A stretch of 64,000 nt of DNA from Natrononativus amylolyticus (GTDB taxonomy: Archaea > Halobacteriota > Halobacteria > Halobacteriales > Natrialbaceae): contig NZ_CP101460.1 of assembly GCF_024362525.1 (NCBI RefSeq), forward strand, positions 62,001 through 126,000, written 5' to 3'. Position numbers and translations under genes: made by a program. The notes below the pieces were generated by a model. It had not been told where the DNA came from. It saw only the letters and a program-made list of their open reading frames with translations, and ran no database searches. Of the stretch, positions 37,662 to 47,299 are shown in pieces (position 1 is the stretch's first letter; the number at the start of each line of letters is the position of its first letter).

Positions 37662-37707
37662 ACCTGAACAAAGTACACTGGTGAGAGAACCGGTAGCAAT
37701 CAGCACG
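37662..37707. repeat. right copy of a 46-base direct repeat
   Basis: The partner of 36909-36954, with 40 of 46 bases identical in the same orientation. The differences are clustered at the centre of the repeat. The remaining bases to 37947 hold no gene; a CTTTTCAG box near 37918-37925 fits the promoter of the next gene. Confidence 0.75.
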
Positions 37708-37947
37708 AGGTTCGGTCGTCTTACTCGACAGCTGGAATTTATTGAAGAATTTCACGGATAAAGCGAGCAAGTTCAGATTGTTCACGACTCGCATGCACAG
37801 AAACACTGGCTGCTCAGCTGTGACCTGGTGTAAACCGTTTCGACGACTACTGTAGCCGGACCGTCGGGTAGCGACAGGAGGAGGTGATTTCGACCGAACA
37901 TCTGTCGAAGGAAAACGCTTTTCAGCGCAATCAGAGTCGGTTCTACT

Positions 37948-38830
37948 ATGCAAATCGCAGTTCTCGGCGCCGGAAGCATGGGCCACGGGATCGCACAGGT
38001 CTCGGCGATGGCGGGCCACACCGTCGTCCTCCGAGACATCGACGAGGAGTTCGTCGAGAGCGGCCTCGAGGGCATCCGCGACAACCTCCAGGGCGGCGTC
38101 GACCGAGACAAGGTCACCGAGACGGAGCGCGAGGAAACCCTCGAGCGACTCGAGGGGACGACCGATCTCGAGGCGGCGGTCGCCGATGCCGACCTCGTGA
38201 TCGAAGCGGTACCCGAGGAGATGGACCTGAAGAAGGAGGTCTTCTCGGATGTCGAGGCAGCCGCCCCCGAATCGGCGGTGATCGCCTCGAACACCTCCTC
38301 GCTGTCGATAAGCGAGATGGCGAGTGCGCTCGAGACCCCCGAACGGGTCGTCGGCCTCCACTTCTTCAACCCGCCGCACCTGATGGATCTCGTCGAGATC
38401 GTCGTCGCGGAGCAGACCGACGAGGCGACGGAGGCGTTCGCGCTCGAGTACGTCGAGGGAATCGAGAAAGAACCCGTCGTCGTCCGGGACAGCGCCGGCT
38501 TCGCGAGTTCGCGACTGGGGCTTGCGCTGGGACTCGAGGCGATCCGGATGGTCGAATCCGGCGTCGCCAGCCCCGAGGCGATCGACACGGCGATGAAACA
38601 GGGATACGGCCACCCGATGGGGCCGATCGAACTCGGCGACCACGTCGGTCTCGACGTGCGACTCCACATCGCCGAACACCTCCGGAAGGAACTCGGCGAG
38701 CGGTTCAAGCCGCCGCAGTCACTGCGGCGGAAGGTCCGTGCGGGAAAGCTCGGCAAGAAGTCCGGTGAGGGATTCTACGTCTGGGAAGACGGCGATCCCG
38801 TCGCGATGAGCGGCGAGTGGGGTGAGGACG

Positions 38831-38838
<8 letters not shown>
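37948..38838 (+). CDS. 3-hydroxyacyl-CoA dehydrogenase
   Basis: A 296-residue NAD-dependent dehydrogenase oxidising 3-hydroxyacyl-CoA to 3-ketoacyl-CoA. The Rossmann glycine motif is GAGSMG (7-12). The family signature is SNTSSLSISEMASAL followed by GLHFFNPPHLMDLVEIV, with the catalytic His-Glu pair. The C-terminal domain has GYGHPMGPIELGDHVGLD. It overlaps the enoyl-CoA hydratase gene, so two consecutive steps of beta-oxidation (or of 3-hydroxybutyryl-CoA conversion) are coupled. Confidence 0.93.
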
Positions 38839-39652
<814 letters not shown>

Positions 39653-39789
39653 CGCCCTCGAGCCGTCCCCCTTCGTCACCTCGTACCAGTGGTTCGAGAC
39701 AAGCCGTGTCAGTCGCTAGTTTAAGCTCGTGTCGCGCCTACAGTACGTGATCGCGTCGAGAGTCTCGGCAAGCGGTCGAGGAACTGATC

Positions 39790-40485
39790 ATGTTAGCAGA
39801 AGCAATCGGATACCTGAAATCGAGTGACGACGTCTGGAAGACGAGTGTTATCGGGGGGCTGCTCCTGGCCTTCGGCTTTCTACTGATTCCGCTCTTCGTC
39901 GTCTGGGGCTACGTCGTCCGGGTCGTCGACCGGACCGCCCACGACGACGAGGAGGCGCCGGTGTTCGAGGACTGGGGCGAGATGACGGTCGAGGGAGCGA
40001 AGGCGTTCGCCATCCTCCTCGTCTACGCGCTCGTACCGCTCGTCGTCGGCTCGGTGATCGTCGGCGGCGTCTGGGCCGCGACCGGCGGCGCGCCCGGCGC
40101 AGTCGGCGGTGCGATCATGGCCCTCGGCGGGTTGCTCACCGTCGCCTTGCTCATCGCAGCGGCGTACGTCGGCCCGGCGGCGATCGCTCACTTCGCCGAG
40201 GAGCGGCGGTTCGGCGACGGGTTCGACTTCGAAACCCTCCGGCCGGTGCTCTCGAGTGGCACCTACGCGACCCGGTGGCTGCTCTCGCTCGCCGTCATCG
40301 TCGTCGCCGCGGCCGTCTCGGGCGCGCTCAACGCGATTCCGATCGTCGGGATCTTCCTGGGCGCGGTCGTCTCGTTCTACGCGCTCGTGACGGCCTACTA
40401 CATCATCGGCCACGCCTGGGCCGACGCGCGGCCGGTTTCCCTCGAGGACCGCGGCGACTTCCCGCGCGAGAAGCCGGCGGTCTGA
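39790..40485 (+). CDS. DUF4013 family membrane protein
   Basis: A 231-residue protein with about five to six membrane segments, built of glycine- and alanine-rich helices. The opening MLAEAIGYLKSSDDVWKTSVIGG and the central DWGEMTVEGAKAF match DUF4013. Function unknown. It stands alone between the enoyl-CoA hydratase and uridine kinase genes. Confidence 0.85.
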   Translation: MLAEAIGYLKSSDDVWKTSVIGGLLLAFGFLLIPLFVVWGYVVRVVDRTAHDDEEAPVFEDWGEMTVEGAKAFAILLVYALVPLVVGSVIVGGVWAATGGAPGAVGGAIMALGGLLTVALLIAAAYVGPAAIAHFAEERRFGDGFDFETLRPVLSSGTYATRWLLSLAVIVVAAAVSGALNAIPIVGIFLGAVVSFYALVTAYYIIGHAWADARPVSLEDRGDFPREKPAV

Positions 40486-40587
40486 GCTGACGGCGGGCGC
40501 AGTTGCGGAGTGGAAACGTCTCCAGTGGCGGTTCGTTTTCCCGGGCCTGTCGGCTCGGTACCACGATCCGTCGGAGATCACGACCTT

Positions 40588-40593
40588 CTTAAC
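40588..40593 (+). promoter_or_regulatory. TATA-like box of uridine kinase
   Basis: CTTAAC within ACCTTCTTAACCG lies 26 bases (centre) before the ATG at 40616, consistent with a leaderless mRNA. Confidence 0.55.
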
Positions 40594-40615
40594 CGTCGAT
40601 TTCGAGGTACCACCG

Positions 40616-41338
40616 ATGAGTATTCCCTCGTTCGTTATCGGCATCGCGGGGGGGACCGGTGCCGGCAAGACGACGGTCGCGCGCGAGGTCGCGGACACCG
40701 TCGGCGAGGCCGTCACCCGGATCCCGCTCGACAACTACTACAAGGACCTCTCACACCTCGCCTACGAGGAGCGCACGGAGGTCAACTACGACCACCCCTC
40801 GGCGTTCGAGTGGGAACTGCTGTCGGATCACCTCGACTCGCTGCTGATGGGCCAGCCCGTCGAGATGCCCCAGTACGACTTCGAGATCCACAACCGCAAG
40901 GACGAGACCGTCCGCGTCGAGCCGACGGACGTGATCGTTCTCGAGGGCATTCTCGCGCTGTACGACGAGACTATCAACGATATGCTCGACCTTCGGGTGT
41001 ACGTCATGACCGACGCCGACGTCCGCATCCTCCGGCGGATCCAGCGGGACGTGATCGACCGCGGCCGCGGCCTCGAGGGCGTCATCACGCAGTACCTGAA
41101 CACGGTGAAACCGATGCACGAACAGTTCGTCGCGCCGACGAAAAAGCACGCCGACATCATCATCCCGGAGGGGGCAAACCGGATGGCCATCGACCTGCTG
41201 ACCGAGAAGGTCGAGGCCGAACTCGTCGGCGACGACGTCGACGTACTCGACGAACTGGCGAGCGAGTCACTGGAGGGGGCGACGGAACAGGATTCCGCGG
41301 CCGGCTCGGACGACGGCGGGGGAACCGAACGCTGGTGA
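40616..41338 (+). CDS. udk: uridine kinase
   Basis: A 240-residue P-loop kinase that phosphorylates uridine and cytidine for pyrimidine salvage. The P-loop is GGTGAGKT (12-19). Family stretches are PLDNYYKDLSHL, NYDHPSAFEWELL, PQYDFEIHNR, VIVLEGILALYD and RRIQRDVIDRGRGLEGVI. The haloarchaeal acidic tail follows residue 205. A promoter box stands at 40588. Confidence 0.95.
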   Translation: MSIPSFVIGIAGGTGAGKTTVAREVADTVGEAVTRIPLDNYYKDLSHLAYEERTEVNYDHPSAFEWELLSDHLDSLLMGQPVEMPQYDFEIHNRKDETVRVEPTDVIVLEGILALYDETINDMLDLRVYVMTDADVRILRRIQRDVIDRGRGLEGVITQYLNTVKPMHEQFVAPTKKHADIIIPEGANRMAIDLLTEKVEAELVGDDVDVLDELASESLEGATEQDSAAGSDDGGGTERW

Positions 41339-41462
41339 CCGACCGACGCGCGACTGGTATCACCGTTCTGTCACGGTAGTCACGGACTAGCCGCGTCGGT
41401 CCCGGTGAGTGTTCACACGGGATGAAAAATGATTGATGTGTCGGGTCGAGCAACCCGGTGCC

Positions 41463-43229
41463 ATGACAGCGTTCGACCGACGGCGGTTCCTCCGGACGGC
41501 GACGGCGGCGGCGATACTGGGAACGGCCGCCGCCAGCACGGCGCGTCCGACCGCCGAACCCGGGTGGCAGTATCGGACGGTGGCCGATCAGGGGAGTTCG
41601 TTCGCCCACGTCCAGCGAACCGACGAGGGGTACCTGGCCGTCGGGAGCGCCCGCGACGAGCCGTTCACGACCGAAGGCGTCGCGACCGCGCTCGCGCCGG
41701 GCGGGGAGACCGTCTGGAGCGAGCGGTATCTCTCCCCACCGCAGCGGGAGACGCGGGAGCGGGAAATCGCCACGGGACCCGTGCCGGAAGACTGGCTCTC
41801 CTTCTCGCTCGAGACCGCCGACGGCTACCTGCTCGTCGGCTGGACCTACTACGACAGCACGGCGGTCGACGTCGCTCGCGTCTACCGGGTCGCCGCTGAC
41901 GGCACCGTCCTCGAGACGCACGACCTCGGCGACCTCGAGAATGCGGCCGCCTACAGTCACCTCGCCGACGGGGTGGAGACGGGAGACGGCTTCCTCTGCT
42001 GTGGCATCGAGTCGCCGGGGGTCAGCCTCGGTGGCGCGGGCTGGCTGGTCTGGCTCGACGACGACGGCGCCGTGGACCGCCACGAGCGGTATCCGGCGAC
42101 GGACAGGGACCTCGAGCAGACGACGCGGCGCGACGTCTTCAACGCGATCGCGGCGACCGACGGGGGGTACGTAGTCGCCGGCGCGTGCGAACTCGAGCGC
42201 ACCGAACCGGCCCACGGCTGGGTCGTCGGCCTCGACGAGAGCGGGAACGTCCGGTGGGACGACCGGTTCGCCCTTCCCGGAGACGAGCCGACCGTCGTTT
42301 ACGACGTCGAGCCAAGCGAGAGCGACCAGTACGACCTCCTCGTCGTCGGCGCGACCGGCACGAACCTGCAGCGGGCGACCGCGACCAGATTCGACGTACC
42401 GCCTGGAGACGAGACGCGCATCGACGGCGACGGCTTCGTCGCCGCCTACACCGCCGAGGGCGAGCAGCGCTGGCTCGAGACGCTCTCGGACACTCCGCTG
42501 TTCTGTGCCGAGTCAACCGCCGGCGGAATCCTCGCCGGCGGCGCCCGCGACGGGCGCGGGTGGGTGGGAACCGTCTCCCGGACGGCGTTTCACGCGGACC
42601 ACGAGAGCGTCGTGGCGTCGCTCTCTCGCTCACACCGGGACGGCCTGATCGCCGCCGGGCGAGCCACCGACGGCGACCGGGTCGAGGGGTGGGTGCGCGC
42701 GCTCGAGGACGTCGACGGCGACCCGGAAGAGGAACCGACGTCCGAAGAGACGAAAGAGGACGCGGACGACGGCGAGAGCGAAACCGACGAGACGGAAGAC
42801 GAACAGCCGCGGGACGGCGAGCCGGTCGAGTTCGTCGACTGCCTCCGGGCGCGGCTCGTCGGCGACTACGACGACGTCATTCTCAGGCTGGTGTTCGAGG
42901 CCGAAGACGGGATGCCCGGAACGATCACGGAACCGGTCGGCGGCGTCGACGGCGAGCGCGTCGTCGACGGTGCCGCGGAGTTCGGGCTCCCGCCCGACCG
43001 GACCGTGCTCGCGTCGGTCGAGCTGTTCGAAGACGAGGGCGTCGCGACACCGGGGCTCGGCGATCTGCTGGTCGAGAATCCGGATCTCGAGGCGTGCGAG
43101 CGCGACCGGCTCGAAGGTGAATCGTCGGACGCGACGGGCGAAACCCCGGCGGACGAGGCGGACGGTCCGGAGGCGGAGAACGAAGGCGACGGGGCAGAGC
43201 CGCGGGACGGCGCTGGCGAGGACGAATAG
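41463..43229 (+). CDS. Tat-exported repeat (beta-propeller-like) protein, unknown function
   Basis: A 588-residue secreted protein. The N-terminus has a twin-arginine signal, DRRRFLRTATAAAILGTAA. Residues about 35-420 contain degenerate repeats with patterns such as GYLAVGSARDE, GYLLVGWTYYDS, GWLVWLDDDGAVDRHERYP and GWVVGLDESGNVRWDDRFAL, which look like propeller blades. An acidic linker (about 425-455) leads to a C-terminal domain of about 90 residues and a final acidic tail. I know no function. The ATG at 41463 puts the twin arginines at the right distance; an ATG at 41433 is less likely. Confidence 0.78.
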   Translation: MTAFDRRRFLRTATAAAILGTAAASTARPTAEPGWQYRTVADQGSSFAHVQRTDEGYLAVGSARDEPFTTEGVATALAPGGETVWSERYLSPPQRETREREIATGPVPEDWLSFSLETADGYLLVGWTYYDSTAVDVARVYRVAADGTVLETHDLGDLENAAAYSHLADGVETGDGFLCCGIESPGVSLGGAGWLVWLDDDGAVDRHERYPATDRDLEQTTRRDVFNAIAATDGGYVVAGACELERTEPAHGWVVGLDESGNVRWDDRFALPGDEPTVVYDVEPSESDQYDLLVVGATGTNLQRATATRFDVPPGDETRIDGDGFVAAYTAEGEQRWLETLSDTPLFCAESTAGGILAGGARDGRGWVGTVSRTAFHADHESVVASLSRSHRDGLIAAGRATDGDRVEGWVRALEDVDGDPEEEPTSEETKEDADDGESETDETEDEQPRDGEPVEFVDCLRARLVGDYDDVILRLVFEAEDGMPGTITEPVGGVDGERVVDGAAEFGLPPDRTVLASVELFEDEGVATPGLGDLLVENPDLEACERDRLEGESSDATGETPADEADGPEAENEGDGAEPRDGAGEDE

Positions 43230-43244
43230 TCCGATCGCGGCTCG

Positions 43245-44444
43245 TTACCAGCGGTGAGTACGTTCCGGTAGCCGCCCCTCGTCGACCCCCGGCGCCGGCT
43301 CGAGGTCCTCGACCCGTCCGCGGACCATCCCGATGCTGAGCGCCCGGGCGAGGTCCGAGCGGGTGACGAGTCCGACGACGTCCCCCCGGTCGTCGGTGAC
43401 GAGCAGTCGCCCGTAGCCGTCGCGCTGGAGCGACAACAGCGCGCCGATGGCGTCCTCGCTCGCGTGGATCGTCGTCGGAGAGCGGCGCATCACGTCGCGG
43501 ACCAGCCGCGCGTCGCGCTCGACCGGCGGCACCGATCGGACGTCCTCGAGCGTGACGAACCCCACGACTCCGGTCGAATCGGTCACCGGAAACCCGGTGT
43601 GTCGGTGGACGAACATTCGCTCGAGGAGCTCCCGAACCGTCGCGTCGGGGTCGACAGTCACGAGCGCCTCCCGCGGCGTCATCACGTCGGCGACGCGCAC
43701 CCCGCCGACGGCCGCCTCGAGGGCGGTCTGTCGGGCCTCACCCGCCGCGGCGATGTAGACGAACAGGGCGATCGCGATCATGAAGACGTTGATCGTGAAC
43801 AGCCCGAACAGCCCGAGGACGAACGCGAACAGCTGGCCGACGCGGGCGGCCTGGGCCGTCGCCACCTCGTAGGGCCGGTTGCGTGCGAGCAGCGCACGCA
43901 GCACGCGGCCGCCGTCGAGGGGAAAGCCCGGCAGCATGTTGAACGCCGCCAGCACGACGTTCATTACCGCGAGGTAGGCGAGGACGAACCGCAGCGGCTC
44001 GAGCGCGTCGGGGGTCGCGAGCAACAGCCCGTATGAGCCGACGCCGATGGCGACGCTGACCGCCGGTCCGGCGACGGCGATCGCGAGCTCCTGGTGCCAC
44101 TCCTCGGGCGTGTCGGTCAGCTGGGCGACGCCGCCGAGCAGCCAGAGCGTGATCGACTCGATCGGCACCCCGTAGCGGAGCGCGACGACGGAGTGGCCGA
44201 GTTCGTGGAGAAGGACGCTCGCGAACAGACCCAGCGCGGCGAGCGAACCCAGAACCCAGATCCAGCCCGTCCCCTCGAGCGCCGCGACGTCGAGGTCGGT
44301 TCCGAGGACGACCTCGAGGACGACCGCGAGTTCGACGACCTGGCCGGCGATCAGCCACGCGAAGATCGGGAGGATGAGCAGAAACGTGACGTCGAGTTTG
44401 ATCGGAATACCGAGAACCGATCCGATCCGGTAGCTCCTGAACAT
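43245..44444 (-). CDS. site-2 protease-type zinc metalloprotease with CBS domains
   Basis: A 399-residue M50 intramembrane protease. The zinc motif HELGH is at 80-84 inside a membrane helix, and the distant aspartate is in NMLPGFPLDGGR (Asp177). Six or so membrane segments precede two CBS domains (about 240-300 and 305-365) that bind adenine nucleotides in other proteins and could gate activity. The substrate is unknown; no anti-sigma-type target can be expected in archaea. It converges with the Tat protein gene. Confidence 0.92.
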   Translation of the reverse strand: MFRSYRIGSVLGIPIKLDVTFLLILPIFAWLIAGQVVELAVVLEVVLGTDLDVAALEGTGWIWVLGSLAALGLFASVLLHELGHSVVALRYGVPIESITLWLLGGVAQLTDTPEEWHQELAIAVAGPAVSVAIGVGSYGLLLATPDALEPLRFVLAYLAVMNVVLAAFNMLPGFPLDGGRVLRALLARNRPYEVATAQAARVGQLFAFVLGLFGLFTINVFMIAIALFVYIAAAGEARQTALEAAVGGVRVADVMTPREALVTVDPDATVRELLERMFVHRHTGFPVTDSTGVVGFVTLEDVRSVPPVERDARLVRDVMRRSPTTIHASEDAIGALLSLQRDGYGRLLVTDDRGDVVGLVTRSDLARALSIGMVRGRVEDLEPAPGVDEGRLPERTHRW

Positions 44445-44486
44445 AGGGAGGCTACGACGGGCAGGGCAATAGGGACTTCCAGCGGG

Positions 44487-44900
44487 TTACTTGACGACCG
44501 TCACCGGCACCGGCGACCGGCGGACGACGAGTTCGGCCACGCTCCCGAGCAGCAGCCGCGCCGCGCCGTCGCGGCCGTGGCTCCCCATCACGACGTGGTC
44601 GACGTCGTTCTCCTCGGCGAAGGTAACGATCTCCCGCCACGGCGAGCCCGTCTCGAGAGCCGTCTCGAGTGTACGGCCCTCGGCGTCGACCTGGGACGTT
44701 ACTCCCTCGAAGTACCGCGTCGCGGCCGCTTTCTGGTCGGTGCGCCACTCCCGGGACGCCGCCGTGTCGTCGTCGACGTCGACCGGATCGGCGACGTACA
44801 GGAGCGTTATCGTCGCGTTCGGGAACAGTTCGAGCGCCGTCTCGAGTGCGGCCGTCGACTGCGTCGAGCCGTCCACCGGAACGACCACGTTGGAACTCAT
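44487..44900 (-). CDS. universal stress protein (UspA family)
   Basis: A 137-residue UspA-fold protein. The ATP-binding pattern G-x2-G-x9-G-S/T is present as VMGSHGRDGAARLLLGSVAE. The opening VVVPVDGSTQSTAAL is typical. It is one of three usp genes in 1.6 kb and shares its C-terminal motif closely with its upstream neighbour, pointing to local duplication. Confidence 0.9.
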   Translation of the reverse strand: MSSNVVVPVDGSTQSTAALETALELFPNATITLLYVADPVDVDDDTAASREWRTDQKAAATRYFEGVTSQVDAEGRTLETALETGSPWREIVTFAEENDVDHVVMGSHGRDGAARLLLGSVAELVVRRSPVPVTVVK

Positions 44901-44936
44901 GCACGGACGTTGGGGAGTCCGGAAAATAACACTTTG

Positions 44937-45365
44937 TCACCTGACGACGGTAACCGGCACCGACGCGCGGCGGACGACGAGTTCCGCCACGCTCCCGAGC
45001 TGGAGCTTCATCGCCCCGCCGCGGCCGTAGCTCCCGACGACGATCCCGTCGACGTCGTTCTCGTCGGCGTAGGCGACGATCGTCTCCGCCGGCGAGCCGA
45101 CGCGGGTGTCCCGTACCACCTCGGGGGTGGCCTCGAGCCCCTCGAGCGCGCGGTCGAACAGCTCGTCGGCCCGCTCGCGTTCTGCCTCGAGCCAAGCGTT
45201 CGACAGCGGGGCCGGCGCGTCGGCGTCGGTCTCCGGGTCGCGGTCGAAGGGGTCGATCGCGTGAAAGCAGACGAGCGTCGCGTCGGGGAACGTCTCGGCC
45301 GCGTACCGGAGGGCGGCGCTCGAGCGATCGGAGCCGTCGAGACCGACGAGAATGCGTGGCGACAT
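44937..45365 (-). CDS. universal stress protein (UspA family)
   Basis: A 142-residue UspA-fold protein beginning MSPRILVGLDGSDRSSAAL, with the nucleotide loop VVGSYGRGGAMKLQLGSVAE. It has a larger acidic insertion around residue 50 than its neighbour. The ATG at 45365 is chosen because it precedes the first strand directly. It reads in the same direction as the usp gene at 44487, 36 bases apart. Confidence 0.9.
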   Translation of the reverse strand: MSPRILVGLDGSDRSSAALRYAAETFPDATLVCFHAIDPFDRDPETDADAPAPLSNAWLEAERERADELFDRALEGLEATPEVVRDTRVGSPAETIVAYADENDVDGIVVGSYGRGGAMKLQLGSVAELVVRRASVPVTVVR

Positions 45366-45474
45366 AGGGGCCCGTACGATGAGGGCCGACAAAAGGGTTC
45401 ACGACTTCGACAACCGACTTTCTTTCAGTCTGAGTCGTCGAGGGCGGTAACGGTCAGTACAGCAACCTCTTTTA

Positions 45475-45597
45475 CCGGGGGCATCGGCTGGCGTCGGAGA
45501 CGCCAGCCTCAACCCCCGGCAAAACCCGTTGATGCCAAAAAGCCGCCGTCGCGGACTTCGTCCGCTTCGGCGGGGAAACGCCTCGCTTCGCTCGGCG
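45475..45597. repeat. block of three strong hairpins between usp genes
   Basis: Three palindromes follow one another. The first has an outer stem CCGGGGG/CCCCCGG and an inner 10-base stem GGCTGGCGTC/GACGCCAGCC with loop GGA (45475-45519). The second has stems CCGCCG/CGGCGG and GCGGAC/GTCCGC with loop TTC (45543-45573). The third has CGCC/GGCG and GC/GC around TTC with a two-base mismatch (45579-45597). No protein is encoded. It may be a structured RNA or the remains of a small mobile element. Confidence 0.7.
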
Positions 45598-45688
45598 TAT
45601 GCTCCAGGATGAATGTACGTTCACTAAGCAGTTGGACTTTGCACTTCTCGAGTCAATCCTTTCACCCTCCGCCACGAATCCACGTCCG

Positions 45689-46093
45689 ATGTACGACGCG
45701 ATTCTCGTCCCGACCGACGGTCGGGAGAACACCGAACGGGCGATCGATGAGGCGATCGAACTCGCTCGCGTTCACGACGCGACGCTGCACACGCTGTACG
45801 TCGTCAACTCCTCGGCGATCGCACCCGGGATCGACTTCGACGATCTCGAGGAGATCGGGGCCGAGGCCGTCGCGTACGTCGCCGGCCGGGCTGGCGAGGC
45901 CGGCGTCGAGGACGTCGAGACCGCCGTCACCCACGGGCTGCGCCACCAGGCGATCCTCGACTACGCCGCCAGAAACGGGATCGAACTGATCGTGATGGGG
46001 CGCCAGCGGCGCCTCGAGCGACTGTTTCGCGGCGGAACCTCCGACCGCGTCTCCGAGGAGGCCTCGGTGCCGGTGCTGGTCGTCGAGCGGTAG
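45689..46093 (+). CDS. universal stress protein (UspA family)
   Basis: A 134-residue UspA-fold protein beginning MYDAILVPTDGRENTERAID, with the loop IVMGRQRRLERLFRGGTSD in place of the usual G-x2-G pattern. The nucleotide loop is therefore less canonical than in the two other usp genes. I begin at the ATG at 45689; an upstream in-frame ATG at 45599 lies within the hairpin block region and is unlikely. Confidence 0.87.
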   Translation: MYDAILVPTDGRENTERAIDEAIELARVHDATLHTLYVVNSSAIAPGIDFDDLEEIGAEAVAYVAGRAGEAGVEDVETAVTHGLRHQAILDYAARNGIELIVMGRQRRLERLFRGGTSDRVSEEASVPVLVVER

Positions 46094-46161
46094 TCGTCCC
46101 TGCGCCGAACCCGTCAGCGATCGAACGGCTTTTGCGGGGCGCACCGGAACTCGAGGGCGAG

Positions 46162-46467
46162 ATGGACGAGCAAGACCGCGTCGCGGCGTTCGTCGACCGC
46201 CACGGGATCGACGAACCGCCCGCGTACCGGGCACTCGATCTCGCCTCGGAGGTCGGCGAGGTCGCCAAGGAGGTCACCGAATCGAGCGACTACGGGGCGT
46301 CGCCGGACGACGTCGAGATCGCGGGGGACGAACTCGGCGACGCGCTGTTCGCCCTGCTCGCGCTGTGTGAGTCGGTCGACGTCGACGCCGGGGCGGCCCT
46401 CGAGGCGGCGCTGGCGAAGTACGAGGCCCGACTCGAGGAGACCGGGTCGCCGGCCTCCGGTGAGTAG
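46162..46467 (+). CDS. MazG-like nucleotide pyrophosphohydrolase
   Basis: A 101-residue all-alpha NTP pyrophosphohydrolase of the MazG family. The metal-binding E-x-x-E motif appears in LASEVGEVAKEV and the second acidic pair in DELGDALFALLAL. Such proteins remove abnormal or excess nucleoside triphosphates. A CTTTT box about 31 bases upstream of the ATG at 46162 may be its promoter. Confidence 0.88.
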   Translation: MDEQDRVAAFVDRHGIDEPPAYRALDLASEVGEVAKEVTESSDYGASPDDVEIAGDELGDALFALLALCESVDVDAGAALEAALAKYEARLEETGSPASGE

Positions 46468-46543
46468 TCCGAGGCCGACGGCCCGGCGGCCGGATGGAGA
46501 GCGGTCGACACCGCTAACCGTCCCCGGTCCCGTAGCACCCGGT

Positions 46544-47182
46544 ATGAACCGACGCGCGTTTCTCGGTGCGACCGTCGCCACCACCGCGGCGGCGGTCGCC
46601 GGCTGTACGGCGCTGTTTCCGGCCTCGCTACCGGACGAACTCGAGGGGGTCGACGGCGACGCCGACCAGCTCCCGACGCCGACGCTCGGCGACGGCGGCG
46701 TGACGGTCGAGGTCTACGAAGACCTGGGCTGTCCCGGCTGTCAGGAGTTTCAGCGGACCGTGATGCCGGAGCTCGAGGCCGACCTGCTCGAGACCGAGCG
46801 GGCGACGTACCACCACTACGACTTCCCGCTACCCGCGGACGACCGGTCGATCGCCGCGGCCAACGCGGCACGAGCGGTCCAGGACGACACCCGGACAGAC
46901 GACGAGCCGAACGGCGCGTTCTTCGAGTACAAGCGGACGGTGATGGAGACCGACGACTGGAGCGACGACCGGCTCGTCGACCTCGCGGAGGACGAAGGGG
47001 CCGATCCCGTCGTCGTCGGTGACGCCCTCGAGGAGGACGCCTACTACCCGACGCTCGTGGCGGACTGGAACCGCGGCGACGACCGGGGAGTCACCCAGAC
47101 GCCGACCGTACTGGTCGACGGCGAGGAGGTCGACGATCCGACGGCCGAGGAGATCGGCGCCGCCGTCGACGAGGCCGAGTGA
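46544..47182 (+). CDS. DsbA/thioredoxin-fold lipoprotein
   Basis: A 212-residue thioredoxin-fold protein of the DsbA-like group. The N-terminus MNRRAFLGATVATTAAAVAGC combines a twin-arginine motif with a lipobox ending in Cys21, so it is expected to be a lipid-anchored surface protein. The redox motif is CPGC (Cys63, Cys66). The cis-proline loop is seen in GVTQTPTVLVDG. It probably forms or shuffles disulfides outside the cell. Confidence 0.88.
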   Translation: MNRRAFLGATVATTAAAVAGCTALFPASLPDELEGVDGDADQLPTPTLGDGGVTVEVYEDLGCPGCQEFQRTVMPELEADLLETERATYHHYDFPLPADDRSIAAANAARAVQDDTRTDDEPNGAFFEYKRTVMETDDWSDDRLVDLAEDEGADPVVVGDALEEDAYYPTLVADWNRGDDRGVTQTPTVLVDGEEVDDPTAEEIGAAVDEAE

Positions 47183-47299
47183 GGGCGTGAGCGGTCGTAT
47201 CAGGCACCCCCGTGGGATAGTGTATCGAATCGAAACCGGTTGGGACTGCCGCGTAAGGAAGCTCTTTTTGTAACCGTTGATAAGCTCCGCCAGATTCTC

